DNA of 64,000 nucleotides from Agapanthus africanus (Eukaryota; Streptophyta; Magnoliopsida; Asparagales; Amaryllidaceae), in assembly GCA_030015575.1 (NCBI GenBank), contig CM057340.1:754423632-754487631 (forward strand), read 5' to 3'. The notes under the pieces were generated by a model. That model worked only from the letters and a program-made list of their open reading frames with translations. It was not told the DNA's origin and did not search any database. A program made the position numbers and the translations under genes. Position 1 is the first letter of the stretch. Each line of letters starts with the position of its first letter. This document shows positions 10,534 through 22,807 of the stretch, in pieces.

Positions 10534-10920
10534 CAAACAAAGAGGGAACCATACCTTCCCAACAGGCTCCATCAGAAAGCGAAGCTAAATCTCGACGGTT
10601 CATAGAAAACCCAGAGACAACCTCGACATTTATCGCAATATTGCAGACACAATATCAACAAACGAAGCAAAGGAAGGTCCCTAGCTTCAGGTTCTCGACG
10701 TCAATATCGACAACTTAGAGATCACCAACGGTGTTTCTCCTCACTCCAACCAGATGCAGACATGACGTCAACAACCGACCCCAGAGTCGCAACGAAACGG
10801 AACCATGGAAAAGTCCCTAGTTCCAAATCTCAAGGGCCATATCTACAGCCTGGAGACCAACAACGGTGTGCCTCCTCATTCCAACAGGACACAGATGTTA
10901 CACCATCAAGCGGAGCGACG

Positions 10921-11860
10921 GCAAAATCCCAGCTCCACCTCAGCATTCGTCTCAATACAGCAGACGAGATGTCAACAGCAGCGTTCCTTCGCAGTCCAGC
11001 AGGACGCAGATGTAACGTCAACAAAAGACCTCATGGTCGAAACAAAGCGGAGTGATGGCAAAATCCCAGCTCCACCTCAGCATTCGTCTCATTACAGCAG
11101 ACGAGATGTCAACGACGGTGTTCCTCCGCAGTCCAGCAGGATGCAGATGCAACATCGACGAAAGACCCCATGGTCAGCAAAGTGGAGTGACGACAAAATC
11201 CTAACTCCACCTCAGCATTCGTCTCATTACAGCAGACGCAATGCCAACAACGGCGTTCCTTCGCAGTCCAACAGGATGCAGAAGCAACATTAACAAAAGA
11301 CCTCATGGTCGAAACAAAGCGGAGTGACGGCAAAATCCCAACTCCACCTCAGCATTCGTCTCGATACAGTAGACGCACTGTCAACAACAGCGTTCCTCTG
11401 TAGTCCAGCTGGATGCAGATGCAACATCAACAAAAGACCTCATGGTCGAAACAATGCGGAGTGACGGCAAAATCCCAACTCCATCTCAGCATTCGTCTCG
11501 TTACAACAGACGCAATGTCAACAACGGCGTTCCTTCGCAGTCCAGCAGGATGTACATGCAAAGTTAACAAAAGACCCCATGGTCGAAACAAAGCGAAGCG
11601 ACGGCAAAATCCCAGCTTCATCTCAGCATTCGTCTCGATACAGCAGACGGGATGTCAACGACGGCGTTCTTCCGCAGTCCAGCTGGATGCAGATGCAACG
11701 TCAACAAAAGACCCCATGGTCGAAACAAAGCGGAGTAACGGCAAAATCCTAGCTCCACCTCGGCATTCGTCTCGATACAGCAGACGAGATGTCACTACAG
11801 CGTCCCTCCCTCAACAGGATTCGGACACGCCAAAGCAAACGAAGCGAAGGCCAAATACCT
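10921..11860 (+). repeat. 137-bp tandem array, seven units
   Basis: The marker GCAAAATCC(C/T) (one unit reads ACAAAATCC) occurs at 10921, 11058, 11193, 11330, 11467, 11604 and 11741, a period of 135-137 bp. Each unit carries CAGCATTCGTCTC and a GCAGTCCAGCAGGATGCAGA-like segment. Long open frames here are in-phase by-products of the period and do not look like a protein family. Confidence 0.93.
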
Positions 11861-12480
11861 GGCTTCAGAGTCTTAACGGCAAGTCATATAAAGCCTGAAA
11901 GACAACCGGAGATCATCTTGCACCAGTGCGGAATGGTCACCATCTCGACGTTCATCTCGACACAGCAGACGCAACATCATCAAACAAGTGGAGTAACAGC
12001 AAAATCCCAGCTCCATAACGACATTCGTCTCGATACAGCAGACGAGATGTCACTACGGCATCCTTCCTCCAACAGGATTAGGACACACCAAGCAAACGAA
12101 GCGAAGGCCAAATTTCTAGCTTCAAGGTTTTAACGGCAAGTCATATAAAGCCTGAAAGACCACCGGAGATCATCCCACATGGAGTGGTCACCACCTCGAC
12201 GTTCGTCTCGATACAGCAGACGAGATGTCACCCCAGCGTTCTTCCTCCAACAGGGTTCAGACGCGACAATCACCAAAAGGAGCCACGGCAAAATCCCTAG
12301 TTCCAAACCTCGACAGTTCACCAGCAACTTAGAGATAACCACGACATTCGTCTCGATACAGAGGACGCAATACTAGCAAACGAAGCAAAGGCCAAATTCC
12401 TAGCTTCAAGGTCTTAACGGCAAGTCATATAAAGCCTGAAAGACTATCGGAGATCATCCCACACCAGCGCGGAGTGGTTA
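11816..12480 (+). repeat. Longer repeat following the 137-bp array, about three copies
   Basis: A block holding GCAAACGAAGC, GGCAAGTCATATAAAGCC and CATTCGTCTCGATACAG recurs from about 11816, 12074 and 12360. It shares its CATTCGTCTCGATACAGCAG segment with the 137-bp unit, which points to a higher-order repeat grown from the same parts. Confidence 0.75.
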
Positions 12481-12905
12481 TGACTCATCGGGGCTCTCCA
12501 AAATGAGCCTAACCTCAAGTAAAAAGTGGCATGGCAAATTCCTAACGCTTGCTCTTCCGACGGTCAAACTGCCAAGGAGGATTGCTTGAAGACGTCTTGT
12601 CCAGCCCCCGAAGGGATCAGAGACACGACAGTCGCAGGGCTACTCGAACAGCACGATTGCCTATCGAGGAATATATCAGCTCATGCGACGGTACGACGGC
12701 CAAAACCCTAAGTACCACAGACCCTAACGGACTTCTGTCGTAAAGAGCAGAGGTTAACTGTGACGTTAGGATATTCTTGCGAGATCTGCTCGATTCGTTT
12801 CGACTCGTGAGGAAATTGATGTCTTTGCGAGAACTTCTCGATTCGTCTCGACTCGTGAGATAAAGCCTTAGGCAGTAGGGATTAAAAAACCTGTTTCCTA
12901 AGCAC

Positions 12906-12957
12906 TGGGATCCTGCAAGTCGGCTCAAAATGGTCTCTTGCATACTATCCACGGGTC
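12906..12957 (+). repeat. Two-stem bulge motif, copy with TGCAAG/CTTGCA
   Basis: Inner stem TGCAAG (12914-12919) pairs with CTTGCA (12937-12942). The outer stem is GATCC with GGGTC. Both stems differ from the other copies yet still pair. The bulge reads TACTATCCAC. Confidence 0.75.
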
Positions 12958-12999
12958 TCACTCTCCGAAGTCGAATTTCGACAAGGAGGGGAACAACCG

Positions 13000-13171
13000 C
13001 TTACGGGTCCTCTCGACTCGTAAGAGGGAGAAATTCTCTTACAAGATCCTTACGACTTATAAGAGAAACACACTTAGGAATCCTCACGACTCCTAAGGAG
13101 AAAATACACCTACGAGATCCTCTCGATCCATAGGGAGAAAAGTCTTTATGAGACCCTCACGGCTCATAAAG
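13000..13171 (+). repeat. Hairpin set III (five hairpins)
   Basis: The clearest set. Hairpins lie at 13000-13024 (CTTACGGGTC/GACTCGTAAG), 13035-13065, 13073-13097 (CTTAGGAATC/GACTCCTAAG), 13109-13134 and 13144-13171 (CTTTATGAG/CTCATAAAG). Loops are variants of CCTCACGA. Confidence 0.82.
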
Positions 13172-13514
13172 TTGAAAAGTCTTAGGTAGCAGATCCTAAC
13201 CCTGTCTCCTAAGCCATCACTGCCCTGCAAAGAGGTCAAGATGGACCATCTATAAGCCACACTTGCCAAAGCTACATGCCACTGAAATGGAGAACTTACT
13301 CATAAGCGTATAAACTACTCCACGCCAGAGTAAGACATAAAGAGATAAAAGGGTGCGGCTCATGGAGTTAAGGGTTTGGAACTATATCTCTTAAGCGTCA
13401 AGATTTGAGTCAATGATAAATGACGACGCTTGTGTCCGCTCGTTATCTTCTCAGATCAAGATCCTGAAAGTTATATACCAATCCGAAACTAGTCATACGC
13501 CATGCACTACTCTG

Positions 13515-13556
13515 CACTACTTCACCCACGTATATACTTACGTGGGCAAAGTAGTG
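13515..13556 (+). promoter_or_regulatory. Long hairpin immediately upstream of the polypurine tract
   Basis: CACTACTT (13515-13522) pairs with AAGTAGTG (13549-13556), and the inner CCCACGTA (13525-13532) pairs with TACGTGGG (13539-13546), with a two-base mismatch between. The hairpin ends exactly where the G run begins. Element 2 has the same shape with a different sequence. Confidence 0.8.
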
Positions 13557-13565
13557 GGGGGCATT
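13557..13565 (+). other. Polypurine tract of element 1
   Basis: GGGGGCATT directly precedes the 3' LTR. It is the expected primer site for plus-strand synthesis and is identical in element 2 (35962-35970). Confidence 0.85.
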
Positions 13566-16500
13566 TGTTCCCGCCAAAAATTTCTGCGCAAAAGAGTCCA
13601 AGGTATCAAATGGCAAGGATATGCTTAAGGAAATGCGAATCAGTATCTTCCGGGCTGTTTTTTGACAAACTCCGGAATAAGAAACAGATAAATTCTGATG
13701 GTATCGAAAGCGGCTCGAAAAACCCTTCGATTTGATATATTATGGGCCTCGTAATTCATCCGGGGGTCAAAAGTTATGAGGGATTACGTGTCCACACGTG
13801 ATGGACTTTTAAGAACCCGCTGGAAGAGTTAAAAAATATAATAAAAACTCAGAAAAGACCCCAATGGGGCATCACGTGCTCACACGTGACCATGAGTCAC
13901 GTGCAGACACGTGATGGGCTTTTAAGGCCTCTAAAATAATAAATAGAATTAAATTCTAAAATCTGTTCCCTGATTAAAAATCAGGAATCACGTGCTCACA
14001 CGTGACCAATGGTCACGTGTTGACACGTGATGGTTAAAACTGAAGCGTAAACAAACAGCTGAAGGAAATACCTCAATGAGGTGTCACGTGCTCACACGTG
14101 ACCTATGGTCACGTGTTGACACGTGATGGTTACAAATGAAGCGTAAGTAAACACTGAGAAAATGACTCAATTGGGGGTCACGTGGCAACACGTGACTGGC
14201 TGTAAAAGTCTTGCTGTTCAAAAGAATTAAATTCTAAAAAAAAAGAACATTTAAGTCTTTCGAAATAGAATTAAAATTCTAAAAGCTTCTAAATCTTTCC
14301 AAATGGAAAAGGTCTATGGGGACCGTTGGATTAAAAATCTAAGGGTGATTAAAAATCACCAATTTATGGAAAAATCTTGGACTTGGAAAGATATCCCCCC
14401 TAAATCTGACCGAGATAACAAATGGATATCTTTGGATTTAAAATCCAATAGTGAATAAAATTCACTTAACAATCTAAAGGCCCAGATTAATGATGAATGC
14501 AAATCAAATCTCTCAACATACAAATCAAATCTCTTAATGAGAGATTTGCTAAACAAATTGATTCTCTTCCTTCTCCTATAAATAGGAGCCAAGAAGAGAA
14601 GAGAAGGGATCTACCTGAGGGAGAGAAGAAACAGAGGGAGGAGAATTTAATTCTCAAGAGAAAAAAGAAAAGAGAGGAGAATTTAATTCTCTGCAAAAGA
14701 AAAACCCTAGGTAAGAAAAGAGAGGCTTAAAAAGAGAATTTAATTCTCAAAAGAGTTTAACTCTTATATAAAAAAAAGAACTTAGTTCTTTCTCTGGTGG
14801 AGGATCTGCAAAGTGCACATCTCCCCATGAATTGAGAATTTAATTCTCATTGGGTTGAGATCCTGCCATGCAGATCCAAAACATAGAGGAGGAATTAAGT
14901 TTTGAGAATTCAATGGTCACAAAATTATAGGAATTTAATTCCTTTGGGATAAAATTAGGGTTTTACCCTAAATAAGAATTTAATTCTTTCACAATAGGAA
15001 TTTAATTCCTCCAACACAAAAATTAGGGTTTTACCCTAAATAAGAATTTAATTCTTAAAGATAAGGAGACTTAAAAGATCTCGGTGCATGAAAAGACTAA
15101 GGTCACGTGCCCCACATGACCCCTAAAAAGATCCCCAAAAATAAAGAGGAAGAAATTTTGAAGTAATGCCTCACGTGCTCCCACGTGACTCCCAAAACGC
15201 AGAAAGAAAAAGCAAAGGAAATGAAAGCTTTGGGCGCTCTCACGTGTTATCACGTGACCCCTCAGCAAATGCTTTAACAATTGGCGCACAGACCCCTATC
15301 ACGTGCCAACACGTGATACTCTAAAATAAAGATGAAAAGTGTTTAACACTTATTCGCAGATTTGAGGATAAAACAAAGGAGATCTGGCTTCACATTTAGG
15401 GCGCCCTCACGTGTCACCACGTGACCCCTAATGAGCATTCTAACAGACCAAAGCGGGGGCCTCCATCACGTGCTCACACGTGATGGCCGTCAGAATTAAA
15501 AGTGTTAAACACTTACCTGCAGAATAAAATAAGGAAAATCAGGGCGCTCTCACGTGTCCGCACGTGACCCCTCCCTCCTTAGTGTTTAACACTAATTGGA
15601 AAACTCTCTCTGCAGTGTTTAACACTGATTTTCTTAGTGTTTAACACTAATTTGGAAAACTCTATTTGCAGTGTTTAACACTGATTTTCTTAGTGTTTAA
15701 CACTAATTTGGAAAGCTCTATTTGCAGTGTTTAACACTGATTTTCTTAGTGATTAATACTAATTGGAAAACTCTGTTCCCGGTGTTTAACACTGATTTGC
15801 TTTAGTGTTTAACACTAGTTTGAAATCTCTGCTACCAGTGTTTAACACTGATTTGCTTTTGTGTTAACACTAATTTGAAAGCCATGTTGCTAACACTGGT
15901 TATCTTTTAGTGTTTAACACTAACTTGCTAATCTTATTCCCAGTGTTCAACACTGTTGGTCTCTAGTGTTTAACACTAGCTTTAGCCCAATTGGCTAAGT
16001 TTCTAGAGGCAAAGCCTCTCCTTCAATGAGCCAACAGAGGGCCAATATTTCAAACATAATTGGACTTAGCCCAAACTGGCCATAAGTCCTCAAATCATCT
16101 TGAACTGAGCGCATCTGCTCTTTCAACCAACTCATTGGTTCAAGGGTACATCTCTGAACTTCTCTGATATTTGTCCTTGTAATCCTTCAACGTCTTCAGA
16201 GAGGTGACGGGTCCCGACAACCACACATCAACATGGACTGTGGCGTCCTTAAACTCATGGACTCATGCGTCCTTAAACCAAGATACGGACTGTGGGGTCC
16301 TTAAACCCGCGGACTTATGCGTCCTTAAACTAACGGACTAATGCGTCCTTAAACACACCCATATGGACTGTGGGGTCCTTAAACCCATGGACTTATGCGT
16401 CCTTAAACTACCAATGGACCACCATGTCCCTAAACTGGCAATGGACCACTACGTCCCTAAACTGGAGATGGACCACCATGTCCCTAAACTGGCAATGAAC

Positions 16501-17387
16501 CATCATGTCTCTAAACTGGAACAATAGAGCCCAAACGCTCTTTTGTCGGATCTAAACGATCCCGTTAAGTCAATCTTAGTCCCAAACTGGACTAACGTAT
16601 CCTTAATAACCGTTTAAGTTGATCTTAGCTTCAAATATGGCTAACGTATCCTTAAACCTTCAAACAGACTTTAGTCCCAAATTGGACTATGGATCACCCA
16701 ACCAACTTTGGTCCAAAGGTACATCTCTGAACTCCTCTGACACCTGTCGTTGTAATCCTTCAACGACGTTAGAGAGGTGACGGGTCCCGACGGCCATACA
16801 TTCAATGGACCACTATGTCCCTAAACTGGAACAATTGAGCCCCCAAATGCTCTTTTGTCAGATCTAAACGATCCCGTTAAGTTGATCTTAGTCTCAAATT
16901 AGACTAACGTATCCTTAACAAACGTTTGAGTTGATCTTAGCCTAAATACGGCTAACGTATCCTTAAACCAAAACCCCAAACCCAAATCTAAGAAAATACG
17001 GATTTGGACTAATCCACGTCCTACGGGCGACGACATAAATTAGTCTCCGTATACAATCCACGGGCAACCAAAAACAAAATAAACACCCACGACACGATGT
17101 GATCATCTGGAGAAGGAGAAAGTTGTTACCGCGATGCGGTAGCGTAATTAACTGCAGGGGCTTGCCCCTGCAGGGAAGAGCGTCCCCACAATCAAAAACT
17201 CCTCAAACGAGAGGGAATCTGACGAAGTCTTTTACATCGGTCGCATCCGTTTAAACCTCCGATACACAGTGCCATAAATCAACTTGGCATCTTCGGAGAG
17301 GTGAACGGATAGCACCAATTAGCATCTGCCCCGAATCTCAGTGCCAAGACGTCTCATGTCTTGTGCGCCGTCTTTCGGAGGGGAACA
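13566..17387 (+). repeat. Element 1 3' LTR (3822 bp)
   Basis: A direct repeat of 1156-5004 with the same ends and the same palindrome content. I counted 28 CACGTG hexamers, against 26 in the 5' copy. It is about 27 bp shorter, largely from loss of a repeat unit in the GGAC/GTCC array. Confidence 0.95.
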
Positions 17388-17392
17388 CAGTG
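17388..17392. repeat. Target site duplication of element 1, right copy
   Basis: CAGTG follows the final GGGGAACA of the 3' LTR and matches 1151-1155. Confidence 0.95.
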
Positions 17393-17996
17393 TCTGGTTT
17401 TAAGTATAAGCTGGACAACTCCCCTTATCTTAACATCGTTAAGATATGAACCATTCTATATACAATATAGAAATAGAGGCACTAATTTAATTGGAACCAG
17501 ATTCAAATCTTGCAGCTGTCTCCAATGCATATCAACTTAATGGAGAGAGGCTAATCAGCATTACTCAACTTAGGAATCCATCCAATTATGAGTAACCTGA
17601 AAGAGAAACGAGTTTCTCAAAACTATTACTATCAACTGAATTTCTACATCTTCGATCTCTTTGAAGAATCCCGATACTTGTGATACCTGGTTCTCTACTT
17701 TTATTCTTATACCCACAACTTCTCAAAACTTAGACATTGTATTTCTACGAAACACTTGTCTAAAAACTAGAGAAGTCATAAGTAAACAGAACATAGTATG
17801 AGGACCTACCCCTTTGTCCTGACGGACACTGGACAACATACAATACTCTGTATAAGTCCGTTAAGTTGAATAACTCAAAACCTATGCATCGTAGGTTGAA
17901 AACTGTACCCAGGCGATTTCCTCAAATATCACCAATTACAACGAATTCCGATATAATGAGGATGATCACCTAATTCCCAATAACTTACTCCCACTC
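17393..17996. other. Decayed transposon DNA, no gene
   Basis: No credible gene on either strand. Near the right end a pyrimidine-rich stretch, CTTACTCCCACTCATC, resembles the reverse complement of a copia polypurine tract, so an old minus-strand LTR may end just left of it. That is a weak inference. Confidence 0.35.
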
Positions 17997-20166
17997 ATCA
18001 TTGTAAGTCCATGCTACCTCTCCCGGTACTTTCGGGCATGCGGAATTTGATGAAAAACAATTTTCTAGAGGCGGTAACATGGACTCAAAACCGGATCTTT
18101 GTTAAACTACTAACTAACAACCTAACAAGAGTTCACCTACTCGGTTAGGGGGCTATACCTTTCTTGAACTCCTTCGTCTTCGACTCCTTCCGGTGTACGG
18201 ATCGGCCTCAATTGTCGTCTCCTTGCGCCGAAGATGGATCCACCCGAAAGCTTCTGCCTTTGGCTTCTTCTTCGAACTTTGGAGAAACTAGATCACTTGG
18301 CTTGCTAGGCCTTGTGAACTAGAATGAGTAGAGGAATGTTTTGGTGTCTTTTTATCTCTAAGGCAATGAGTCTCAACACATGAGAATGGTTTGCCTTGAG
18401 GTAGAGAGAGCAAGAGGAAGAGGGAGAGCTTGAGAATGAGAGAGCTCAAGAGAGAGAAAGCAAAATGATAGAATGAACCATACTCATCTCATTCTCACCT
18501 CTCATAATCCAAAAGTCTTCATAACAAAAATAGTAATCAAGTATTGTGTAAATGGTTTAAGTTAAAATGGCTATATCATTTCATGCACTCATTTTGCATA
18601 AATAAACAAGCAAGCAAAAGTCTTTGCCATGGAATGATAGCCATTGTCATGATGATGGTCAACTAGTCCAACCTAGTCAACCGGTCAACAAAGTCAACAA
18701 GTCAACAAAGTCAACCCCTCAACAACCATGTCACTACAATACTTAATTAATATTAATGTTAATCATATATCTTATTCTTATTAGGGTTAAGCAAAAGTCA
18801 ATGGTCAACAGTCAATTGTCAACAGTCAACAGTCAACAGTCAACGATCCCAATGAGAATACTCTGCCTCTGTCTCTCTGTCAACTGTGCATACACACCCG
18901 CATCCACGTTCCGAGGAACACGAACACAAACGAGATAAAATCAATCCCAAAACGTACACTAGGATCCGGCTTAAACCAAAGCCCGCTAGTGTTAACTGTC
19001 CGGACACTGTACGTGCACAAGCGCACGGATGTGACCGGACCCTGTCGCAAAACCATGCGACCTGTCGCAAAACCATGCGACCTCTACTCTTTTGCCTAAA
19101 GGCGAATAGATTTCTGTGTGGGACTCTAAAGACTCGACACTACGCTGGCAGTGGGTTTAACTACAGACCGCAAGCGGCACTAGCTGTGCGTAACGGTCCC
19201 CAGGTAGATGCCGACAAGAAGACTGACGAGGTGAAACCCATCTGAACTCCTACTGAGCCTGAATGTGACAATCTCCGTACAGTCCGGTCTGTTCGTCTGA
19301 TACATCGCATGGCGGGCCTAGGGGGCGGTAAAACGCCAGTCCCCTAATAGCGGTACAAGTCGTATCGGAGTGAAGCCCAAAACACCCTGAGATAACACTG
19401 GAAGCCTACCAGTATATCTCGATTGCCCTGACCAGGGACTACTCGTGTAATGGCTCTCCTAGACACAGCGCGATGTCAACCCCCAATACCGGGAGAGACG
19501 AATCCTGTCTAACCGTCACTGCCTCCAAGTGCTTCGGGACTGCACCCAACTACTACCTGTTTGCACGACTCCTTTGAACCGTGGTAGGGTAGTAATCAAA
19601 ATGCAGAGGGAACACACTCGAGGCGAAGTGATAGTGTCAAGTCAGCGGACTAAGCTGTACTCATGTCACCTGGGAACTGATAACTGACGATAGGTATAAT
19701 ACCAACCGGTCAGTTCCCGACGAGTCCTGTCCAGTGTACTCGTAACCCAACAAGCACCCGCATACTATCTCCAGTATGATATACTGACGGCTGTGGGACT
19801 GACCGTCTCCCACACTGGGATGAGAAGCGCATGCGCTAGTCTACTCCGGAGTATCGATGCCCTGTCTCGATAGTCCTGCGACTAGGGACCTGCATAAGGA
19901 TGTGCTTATAGATTACCCAGCCCCACTAGTGTGACTGCCATCACAACGCTGGTAATCAAGCAAAGATCCTAAGGGCTCCACTAATATGCATAGGTGATAT
20001 ACTAAAATAAACACATGTACACATTGAAGTAGAAACAAACCAAGTAGCATACTACTATTTTGAGCAAGATTGTATATACAAGGTGAATATCCCAAGCTTC
20101 CATTAAGTAATATACAAACTAGTATGATACAGTAATGGCCTCTAGGGCATATACACTAACAATCAT
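17997..20166 (-). mobile_element. Solo LTR A (18002-20161) with ATCAT duplication
   Basis: The LTR runs from TGTAAGTCC at 18002 to ACTAACA at 20161 (2160 bp) and is flanked by ATCAT at 17997-18001 and 20162-20166. No internal region remains, so recombination between two LTRs probably removed it. Homology to LTR C, whose primer site lies on its left, sets the minus orientation. The segments GGGAGAGACGAATCC and CAGTAATGGCCTCTAGGGCA identify the family. Confidence 0.88.
18657..18893 (-). promoter_or_regulatory. Cluster of 14 TTGAC (W-box core) motifs in LTR A
   Basis: The plus strand reads GTCAA 14 times, which is TTGAC on the LTR sense strand. TTGAC is the invariant core of WRKY-bound W-boxes. 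LTRs B and C lack this cluster. Part of it is a short tandem repeat (GTCAACA), so simple repeat growth may explain the count. Confidence 0.55.
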
Positions 20167-20627
20167 CTGTAAAACCGTACAGATATGAGAATGAAACATG
20201 GTAAATACATATCTTGGAGTAAGTATCTAATCGGGAAATCAGTTTACAATTAACAATGCACAGTGAAACTAAAACATGAAAATGTTTCGTAGGGGTATTC
20301 TGGTATTCTTAGTAATGCCTCTTCCATAATCCAATTCATGACTTTAACCGTATATTTCTTTGCCATCTCTCCAAATCCCTTTATTTGTCTTTATTCATTA
20401 CCTTCTGTACACCAACGTTAGGCTAAATGGTTTTCTTCCTTCCCTACCGTTCGGCACCAGCCTATGGTTTGGAAGAAGACTATCCAGTAAGCATAATAGG
20501 TGTACTGTCCTAAACCAAGGAGTACTCGTATCTTGAGAGAAGGTGATGATAAAAGACAACTGAATAATACCTTATTCTATTAAAGGTGAAATAGTAGTGG
20601 CGATGAAGTATGTGGTTTGGTCGTGAA
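20167..20627. other. Transposon-derived DNA with a repeat partly copied at 22810-23050
   Basis: No gene. Bases about 20355-20575 match 22815-23035 in the same order (CTTCTGTACACC, GGCACCAGCCTATGGTTTGG, AAAGACAACTGAATAA). With solo LTR B removed, these two copies form a direct tandem repeat of the host DNA. Confidence 0.7.
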
Positions 20628-22807
20628 TTATATGTAGGGTTGCTGGGCACGTGCACAAAGGTCTACGAGGCATCAACCATGCCCGATTAAAATTTTAGTC
20701 GTGCCGAACAACCCGAATATGGATCTTTAAACTTGAGATTAGGCGAAAACTAACATGCTAAACACTTTAACACTAAGTGAGAGGGATTACAACCTTTGTA
20801 GATCCGGTCCTTCACTTCATAAGCTCCGTGTTGAAGTCTCTTCGCTGCGATCATCATGCTACGGACTCTCGAGAGGCTCCACGAAGAGAAAGGTGCAGTC
20901 TTGCTTCCGATCTTCGATACAATGATGATCTACCTTGAAGTTTCATTAACACAAGCTAACACTCACTAAAATTGAGTGAACACTCCCATCTAAAGGACAA
21001 GGGAAGATGAAGATGATGAAGTAGGATTTTTGCTCTCTTTATTTATCTTTTTCTCACATTTATTCATCACTTTGAAAAAACTAGTAAGCTTTTTCATGAA
21101 AGAAAAGATGAAGGAAGAAGAAGATGAATAATAATTAAATTCCTTTTGTGATGAATAGAAAAAGAATTAATATGATGAATAATGCAACCATGGTCAAGCA
21201 AACTCATGTAGAGAATTAACTAGGGTTAGGGTTTGGGTTAGGTTAAAGATGAGTCACACACAAATATCTTCATCATGACAAAATAAAAACCTTCTAGAAA
21301 CATTTAGAAAGAGCTAACCCTAATCAAACCCTAACCTTGTTTAATCTCCACTAAACATGTTGCATTAGTTATCATATTATGTTACAATATTATATATCAC
21401 ATATATAATATTTATAGTAACAAAATAAAATAATACATTTAACATATATCGCATATATATCAATGTATTACCCGAGTGAGAAAAAGAATCTTTTAGTGAG
21501 CTAATATTAGTTAATGCAATTTAATATATCATATATATTATTATACATTAAATTATCGAATCAACACTTGATCCGACAATCCGGCTATATCGCATATAAC
21601 CGACTAATATTTATCCGTACCGATTCATCGAATCAACACTTGATCCGATGACCCGGCTGATATCAAATATCGCGAGAATACAATACGATATCACATACCG
21701 CATTATCCTCGGTCCCGCACATATCAAATATGTGCCCCTACTCCGTTTCGTCTGAGCCAAGAAACCTCTGTGTAGGACTCTAAAGAATCGTCAATACGCC
21801 GGCAGTAGGTGATGATCATATCAAACACCCACAAGCTGCAAGCGGTCAGCTAAATGTAACAGCCACCCAGGTATTGAGCGCTCAGAAGATCAACAAGCAA
21901 GCCTGTAACTTCTCCTGTGAATCCAAACAGTAACACTCCCGTACAGTCCGGTCTCATCGTCTGATATGTCGCATATCTCGTCTAGGGGTGGTAAACGTCA
22001 GACCCCAGTAGCTCGATAAGTCGTGTCGATATGAGGTCTATAACAGTTCGAGAAACTAATGATAACACTTACCAGTAAATCTCAGCAACCCTGGCTAGGG
22101 ATTTCCGGTTATAGCCAATCGAACACAGCACAACATCAACTCCCTATACCGGGAGAGACGAATCCCCTCCTATCGCTCATTGCCTCCATGTGATTCGGGA
22201 CTGTACCCAAAAGCCACCTTTTGCATGCCCTCTTGGACGTGGTATGATGGAAATCAAAGCACAGTGGGAATCACACAAGACTCTATGACGATCTCGGGTC
22301 AACAGACTACTCTGTACCAGTGTCACCGGAGAACTGCCATCTGACGTGAGGTATAATACCATCTGGGAGTTCTCGGCGAGTCCGTCCAGTGTACCCAGTC
22401 TCCACTGAGCACCCGTACACCATCCTTGATGTCAAATACCGATGGATATGGGATCATCCATCGCCCATCATATGGGTCAAGATGCGTATACGCTAGTCTA
22501 CTCTGGTGTATCGATGCCCTGTCTCGATACACCCTCGACTAGGAACAGTTATAGGATGTACTCGTCGACTACCGTGGCCCCACTAGTATGATCTCATCAT
22601 AGTCCCAGTAGTCGAGTACATATCCTAAGGGCTTTATCAACATGTAATATAGAGACAATCAGAGTACATGTTAAGATAAAGAACAACCAGATAGCATACT
22701 ATCATGTCGAGCAAGAAAGTCCTCCCTATATATGTCCTAGCATCCACTACAATATACATCGTATGTACAGTAATGGCCTCTAGGGCATACATATAACTAA
22801 CATTATA
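20628..22807 (-). mobile_element. Solo LTR B (20633-22802) with TTATA duplication
   Basis: The LTR runs from TGTAGGG at 20633 to ACTAACA at 22802 (2170 bp) and is flanked by TTATA at 20628-20632 and 22803-22807. It aligns along its length with A and C, though clearly diverged, so it belongs to the same family on the minus strand. Confidence 0.87.

Larger units (their letters stand above)
8888..13514 (+). other. Repeat-rich non-coding 3' half of element 1
   Basis: This holds no convincing gene. Its layers are GGAC/GTCC units, a duplicated 113-bp block (9081-9193 and 9238-9351), two hairpin sets, three copies of an 84-bp repeat, covarying CTCGC/GCGAG hairpins, a 137-bp tandem array, a larger repeat at 11816-12480, a third hairpin set, and a unique stretch to 13514. 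Much of 8930-10540 is also present in element 2 at 28070-29380. Open frames within the arrays simply read the repeats. Confidence 0.8.
1156..17387 (+). mobile_element. Element 1: complete gag-only LTR retrotransposon (16.2 kb)
   Basis: The element has two LTRs (1156-5004 and 13566-17387), both starting TGTTCCCGCC and ending GGGGAACA, and a perfect 5-bp target duplication CAGTG. Inside are a primer-site region, a gag-like frame interrupted by one stop, about 4.6 kb of structured repeats and a polypurine tract. No protease, reverse transcriptase, RNase H or integrase is present between gag and the 3' LTR. It is therefore non-autonomous, similar in idea to the TR-GAG or LARD classes. LTR ends and 3' internal repeats match element 2 (27588-39180), which keeps an integrase tail, so both probably derive from one Ty3/gypsy family, likely of the Tat branch. 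By eye the LTRs differ at roughly 8 positions in the first 300 bases, which suggests a fairly recent insertion. Confidence 0.93.

Noticed and set aside
10762-11898. Several overlapping open frames of 97-162 codons in the 137-bp array
   Set aside because: The protein text repeats with the DNA unit and shows no known domain, and the unit length lets frames stay open by chance.
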